Shown here: one piece after another, positions 6,625 to 9,101 of the stretch
Numbering within the stretch: the stretch's first letter is position 1
Layout: every line of letters starts with the position of its first letter
DNA from: Spirochaetia bacterium
GTDB taxonomy: Bacteria; Spirochaetota; Leptospirae; Leptospirales; Leptonemataceae
Length of the DNA: 9,101 bases
Direction of reading: 5' to 3'
Assembly (NCBI GenBank): GCA_016195395.1
Contig: JACPZR010000325.1
Location: 1-9,101 of the forward strand
Position numbers and translations under genes: made by a program
The notes under the pieces: model-generated
What the model was told of the DNA's origin: nothing
What the model saw: only the letters and a program-made list of their open reading frames with translations
The model's database searches: none

Positions 6625-7518
6625 TTAAAGACCGCGGTGAATCGACTGCTGTTTTTCCGGGCGCACCAGACCAGCAAGAGGATTTTGAAATCGTCCCATC
6701 TTCCTGATTTCAAAATGCAGATGCGGGCCGGTGGCCCGGCCTGTGGCGCCCACGCCGCCCACCACGGAACCGCTCTTGATTTCCTGACCTGCTTTCACTT
6801 TGATTTCGGAGAGATGGCCATAGTACGTCTGGTACCCAAAGTCGTGGCCCAAAATGACAAGCTTTCCGTAGCCGCCGTACTCGCCCGCGAACGCCACGCG
6901 GCCGTCCGCGCTCGCGAGTACGGGACTGCCCGTGGCCGCCGCAAAGTCAACGCCGCCGTGAAAGACAGCTTTGTGAGTGAATGGATCAGAGCGCATTCCG
7001 TAGCCGCTCGACATGAGCAGCGTTGCCAAAGGCGACCGGAAGGCGTCGCCCTTAAAATAGCGCATCTCCTGGGCTTCAAACTTCCGCCCGGGCAGAAACC
7101 ATTTGTCTTGAAATGCCACGAGCGAATTGGCCGGCGCTCCGTACCTCCGCGCCACTTCGTCTTTGACTCCTTCCACCGCAATCCCACGCGCGTTCGGAAT
7201 CAGAAGGACCTGCCCCGCCTCCAACGCGTTCGGATGAATGATGCCGTTGACCGCGGAGAGAGTCTCTGCATCCTGCGAGGCTTTCGCCATGATGGAATAG
7301 AAGTTGTCTTCCGGTTTTACCTTGTATTTCACAAAGCGGAGGGGAACTGCAAGGCCGCCGGTGCGGGCGGATGCCTTCAAATTTACGGCGATTTCACGGC
7401 GCAGTTCGCGGATGGCAGGCTCGTCGGGAGACAGCCGCTCAATCACGCGCGCGCTTTCCGCGGTCAGACCGGAAACAAGGAGGAGAAGCAATACGAGGAG
7501 CCTGGTGGGCGCTGCCAT
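6625..7518 (-). CDS. Secreted LysM-M23 zinc metallopeptidase (peptidoglycan endopeptidase), second copy
   Basis: The 297-residue product begins with a classic signal peptide (RLLVLLLLLVSGLTA, cleavage likely near residue 20-23). A linker follows, then a LysM domain at about 64-109 (VKYKVKPEDNFYSIMAKAS to AGQVLLIPN). The M23/LytM domain spans about 160-285. The zinc site is complete: HGGVD (His187, Asp191), YYGHLS (His235) and HLH (His266, His268). SSGYGMRSDPFTHKAVFHGG is the usual segment before the first ligand. It should be exported and cut peptidoglycan peptides during growth or division. It shares domain order with the M23 protein encoded at 1398-2192, but the two sequences differ widely, so this is not a recent duplicate. 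It heads a minus-strand pair with the ferredoxin-cyclase gene and is divergent from the CPBP protease, with only 62 bases between the starts. No strong ribosome site is visible before the ATG. Confidence 0.92.
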   Translation of the reverse strand: MAAPTRLLVLLLLLVSGLTAESARVIERLSPDEPAIRELRREIAVNLKASARTGGLAVPLRFVKYKVKPEDNFYSIMAKASQDAETLSAVNGIIHPNALEAGQVLLIPNARGIAVEGVKDEVARRYGAPANSLVAFQDKWFLPGRKFEAQEMRYFKGDAFRSPLATLLMSSGYGMRSDPFTHKAVFHGGVDFAAATGSPVLASADGRVAFAGEYGGYGKLVILGHDFGYQTYYGHLSEIKVKAGQEIKSGSVVGGVGATGRATGPHLHFEIRKMGRFQNPLAGLVRPEKQQSIHRGL

Positions 7519-7580
7519 CCGTATAAGTATCGGGCTGATTTTCGATTTGATAACGCTAAAAGACTTGGCCCGCCTCCCGG

Positions 7581-8258
7581 ATGCCCCAAAGACCGTCCGT
7601 GCGCCTGAAAGATTTTGTGACGATCGGGGCGTCCGGCTTGGTGTTTGTTTTTCTCCTGTTATGGGAACGCACGCTCCGCATCTTCATTATTGAAGCACTG
7701 CCTTTGGGGATTCCCTCGGGACCGCTGATTGGAGAGCGCGTGTCGTTTGCCCTGATCTTCCTGGGCGCGGGCATCCCGATCTTCCGCGCTCTCACCAGGA
7801 GACTTGGAACCGAGGCCGCCATGCCGCAGAGGAGCATCATTCTCCAGGTGACCGCGGGCTTGACGCTGGGTACGGCGCTCTTCGGCGGGCTTCTGCTGTA
7901 TAGAGCATTGTCCGCCGGAGCAGACGCAGTAAATCCCGGTTCGGAAGTTGCGCGCGGAGCCGCATCAGAGTTCGTCCTTCTCCTCTGCATCACCGGCTGC
8001 GTGACGCCTATCCTCGAGGAATCGTTTTATCGTTACACGATGCTCGGCGCCTTCATCCGGACGGGGATGCCCGTGGTTCCGGCGCTTTTGGTTCAAGCTG
8101 CTTTGTTTGCTTTGGTTCATCCGCCGGGCTCCATGGTGGTCCTCTTTCTAGTGGGGCTCAGCTTGGGAATTTTGTTCTGGCGCGCAGGACTCGGTGGAGC
8201 AATCTTGGCCCACGCGGTTTACAACAGTGGGATCCTCGTCTACACAAGGTTTTTTTAG
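7581..8258 (+). CDS. CPBP-family intramembrane metalloprotease (Rce1/abortive-infection type)
   Basis: The 225-residue product is very hydrophobic, with about six membrane segments (near 14-40, 53-70, 86-108, 128-145, 163-180 and 184-220). It carries all three CPBP motifs: EESFYR at 146-151 (Glu146, Glu147, Arg151), FALVH at 176-180 (His180) and HAVYN at 211-215 (His211, Asn215). These residues form the glutamate/histidine active site of Rce1-like membrane proteases. Bacterial members cut membrane peptides or proteins, and some mature bacteriocins or modulate signalling; the substrate here is unknown. The ATG at 7581 has no good ribosome site (CTCCCGG precedes it), and GTG at 7599 is an alternative. 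The coding region ends at a run of seven T residues immediately before its TAG stop. The next reading frame overlaps its last 65 bases, which indicates tight coupling. Confidence 0.87.
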   Translation: MPQRPSVRLKDFVTIGASGLVFVFLLLWERTLRIFIIEALPLGIPSGPLIGERVSFALIFLGAGIPIFRALTRRLGTEAAMPQRSIILQVTAGLTLGTALFGGLLLYRALSAGADAVNPGSEVARGAASEFVLLLCITGCVTPILEESFYRYTMLGAFIRTGMPVVPALLVQAALFALVHPPGSMVVLFLVGLSLGILFWRAGLGGAILAHAVYNSGILVYTRFF

Positions 8259-8976
8259 ACAGTCGCTGGGTTTTCATGCCGCAGTGTGCGTTCTTCTCAT
8301 TACCACAGGCACGCTCTTTCAACAGGGACTAAACGCACGGCCGTTCACCTCATACGAAACCCCCATGAAGCCGGAAGAGGCCAGGGCCGCACTTATCAAA
8401 GCTTTGGACAAGATCGACGCCGGCGGATACTTCGAGGAAGACGAAACCCTGGGGTTCGGTTACCGATTCTCAAACCGCGTGCGGTCGCCCTTTGTGTATG
8501 ACATCTTCGTCGGCACCATCTCCAGCAAGAACAGCCGCACCATCGTGAGAACGGAAGGAACTACCGGAGATGCAAAGACGCTTACACGGGTCCTTGAGGT
8601 GGAAGGTGTCATCACCGTACCGCCCGCGGATGAGGGAGCACGATATGCGCCGCTGTCCAACAAATACGAAATCATCGCGCAGCCCATGAACCTGATTGCG
8701 CCGTGGATCGGCGTCTTCTACACGTCAGCGAACTCGCCGCGCCTCTCCTCCGGCCAGACAACGTTCCGATTCTTCATGTATTTCCTCACGGATGTGTTTC
8801 TGGTCTGGGCTGCCGGCCGCAACTGGTTCCATGACAAGTACAATCCGGCCAAGTACCAAAACCAGATGATCGCTGTGCTCCTTGTCCCGCGCATCATCGG
8901 CGCTATCCAGACCGCAAACCTGGTGCGCGGCCACAACCGGCTGGTAGAACTCAAATACACCTTCCCCGTTGACTGA
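8194..8976 (+). CDS. Unrecognised exported or membrane protein in a TonB-linked operon
   Basis: I do not recognise the family. Read from the GTG at 8194 the product has 260 residues. A hydrophobic stretch at about 28-47 (AAVCVLLITTGTLFQQG, ending GLNA) looks like a signal peptide with a long leader. A soluble part with alternating strands follows (about 48-175). Two further hydrophobic segments come next: FRFFMYFLTDVFLVWAAG near 196-213 and IAVLLVPRIIGAIQTANL near 229-246. The protein ends KYTFPVD. This suggests an envelope protein with an exported domain and a membrane-anchored C-terminus. The start is doubtful. The GTG at 8194 has AGGA four bases upstream but lies inside the CPBP gene; GTGs at 8227 and 8284 are alternatives, the last placing the signal peptide at the N-terminus; there is no ATG before the mature part. 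It is followed after a single base by the TonB-like gene, so they are translationally coupled. Confidence 0.65.
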   Translation: MEQSWPTRFTTVGSSSTQGFFRQSLGFHAAVCVLLITTGTLFQQGLNARPFTSYETPMKPEEARAALIKALDKIDAGGYFEEDETLGFGYRFSNRVRSPFVYDIFVGTISSKNSRTIVRTEGTTGDAKTLTRVLEVEGVITVPPADEGARYAPLSNKYEIIAQPMNLIAPWIGVFYTSANSPRLSSGQTTFRFFMYFLTDVFLVWAAGRNWFHDKYNPAKYQNQMIAVLLVPRIIGAIQTANLVRGHNRLVELKYTFPVD

Positions 8977-8977
8977 C

Positions 8978-9101
8978 ATGCGTCCCCTTCGTTTCGCGGC
9001 CCTGGCGAGCGTCCTTTTACACCTGTCAATCCTCTCGTTTCTTCTCATCCCCAAACGAAAGTCTGACGTCATACGTATCGATCTGGCGTCCCGACAAGGG
9101 A
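8978..9101 (+). CDS. N-terminus of a TonB-like energy transducer, runs off the window
   Basis: The ATG sits one base after the TGA of the preceding gene and the frame is open to the window end, giving 41 codons. A short basic N-terminus (MRPLRFAA) leads into one membrane segment, SVLLHLSILSFLLIP, followed by basic residues and VIRIDLAS. This is the layout of TonB/TolA-type N-terminal anchors. It includes the SxxxH motif (Ser11, His15) that in E. coli TonB lies in the membrane and contacts ExbB/ExbD, and the short IxIDL strand that often follows the anchor in TonB family proteins. It should be an inner-membrane protein passing proton-motive energy to outer-membrane transporters. The proline-rich linker and C-terminal domain lie outside the window, so the family call rests on the anchor alone. 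Confidence 0.6.
   Translation, partial: MRPLRFAALASVLLHLSILSFLLIPKRKSDVIRIDLASRQG

Noticed and set aside
7547..7552. TTGATA on the plus strand as a -35 for the CPBP gene
   Set aside because: No -10-like sequence lies 16-18 bases downstream, where the DNA is GC-rich, and the start codon comes too soon.
6637..7608. Long plus-strand open frame of 323 codons opposite the second M23 gene
   Set aside because: It is fully antisense to a gene with a signal peptide and all catalytic residues. Its translation is rich in Arg/His with no recognisable domain, so it is a GC-rich shadow frame.

Overview
The window is a gene-dense, moderately GC-rich bacterial chromosome segment. It holds nine recognisable genes and two that run off the edges, on both strands, with short intergenic gaps. 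It carries two secreted LysM/M23 peptidases and the start of a TonB-like protein, so the host should be a diderm (Gram-negative-type) bacterium. The mix of a stand-alone GHKL ATPase, a ferredoxin-coupled class III cyclase and LysM-M23 endopeptidases suggests a Leptospirales spirochaete or a relative. That assignment is an inference from general resemblance, and no taxonomic marker gene is present. I see no rRNA, tRNA, insertion sequence, CRISPR array or phage gene. No stretch over 300 bases lacks a gene.

Layout. (1) Positions 1-2192, minus strand: a LysM-M23 peptidase (start 2192) is followed 8 bases on by a HAD-family phosphatase. A clear intrinsic terminator (449-478) ends this pair. Beyond it is the N-terminal part of another minus-strand gene that resembles family 9 glycosyltransferases and leaves the window at base 1. 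(2) Positions 2193-2382: a divergent control region. (3) Positions 2383-5657, plus strand: a GHKL ATPase, a class V PLP enzyme, and a cystathionine gamma-synthase/lyase-type PLP enzyme. The last is preceded by about 100 bases with RNA-structure potential. (4) Positions 5649-7518, minus strand: a second LysM-M23 peptidase, then a 2Fe-2S ferredoxin/adenylate cyclase fusion whose 3' end overlaps the PLP gene tail to tail. (5) Positions 7581-9101, plus strand: a CPBP intramembrane protease, an unrecognised exported or membrane protein whose frame overlaps it, and the first 41 codons of a TonB-like protein.

How the genes fit together. The plus-strand middle block joins sulfur amino-acid chemistry (the gamma-synthase/lyase) with a class V enzyme that lacks the cysteine of a desulfurase and with an ATPase that may be regulatory. 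The two M23 enzymes retain all the zinc ligands and probably cut peptidoglycan during growth or division. The right-hand block looks like an envelope operon of protease, exported protein and TonB-type energy transducer. The features most worth a second look are the structured leader before the cystathionine gene, the T7 homopolymer at the protease/unknown junction, and residue changes in the cyclase and gamma-synthase active sites.
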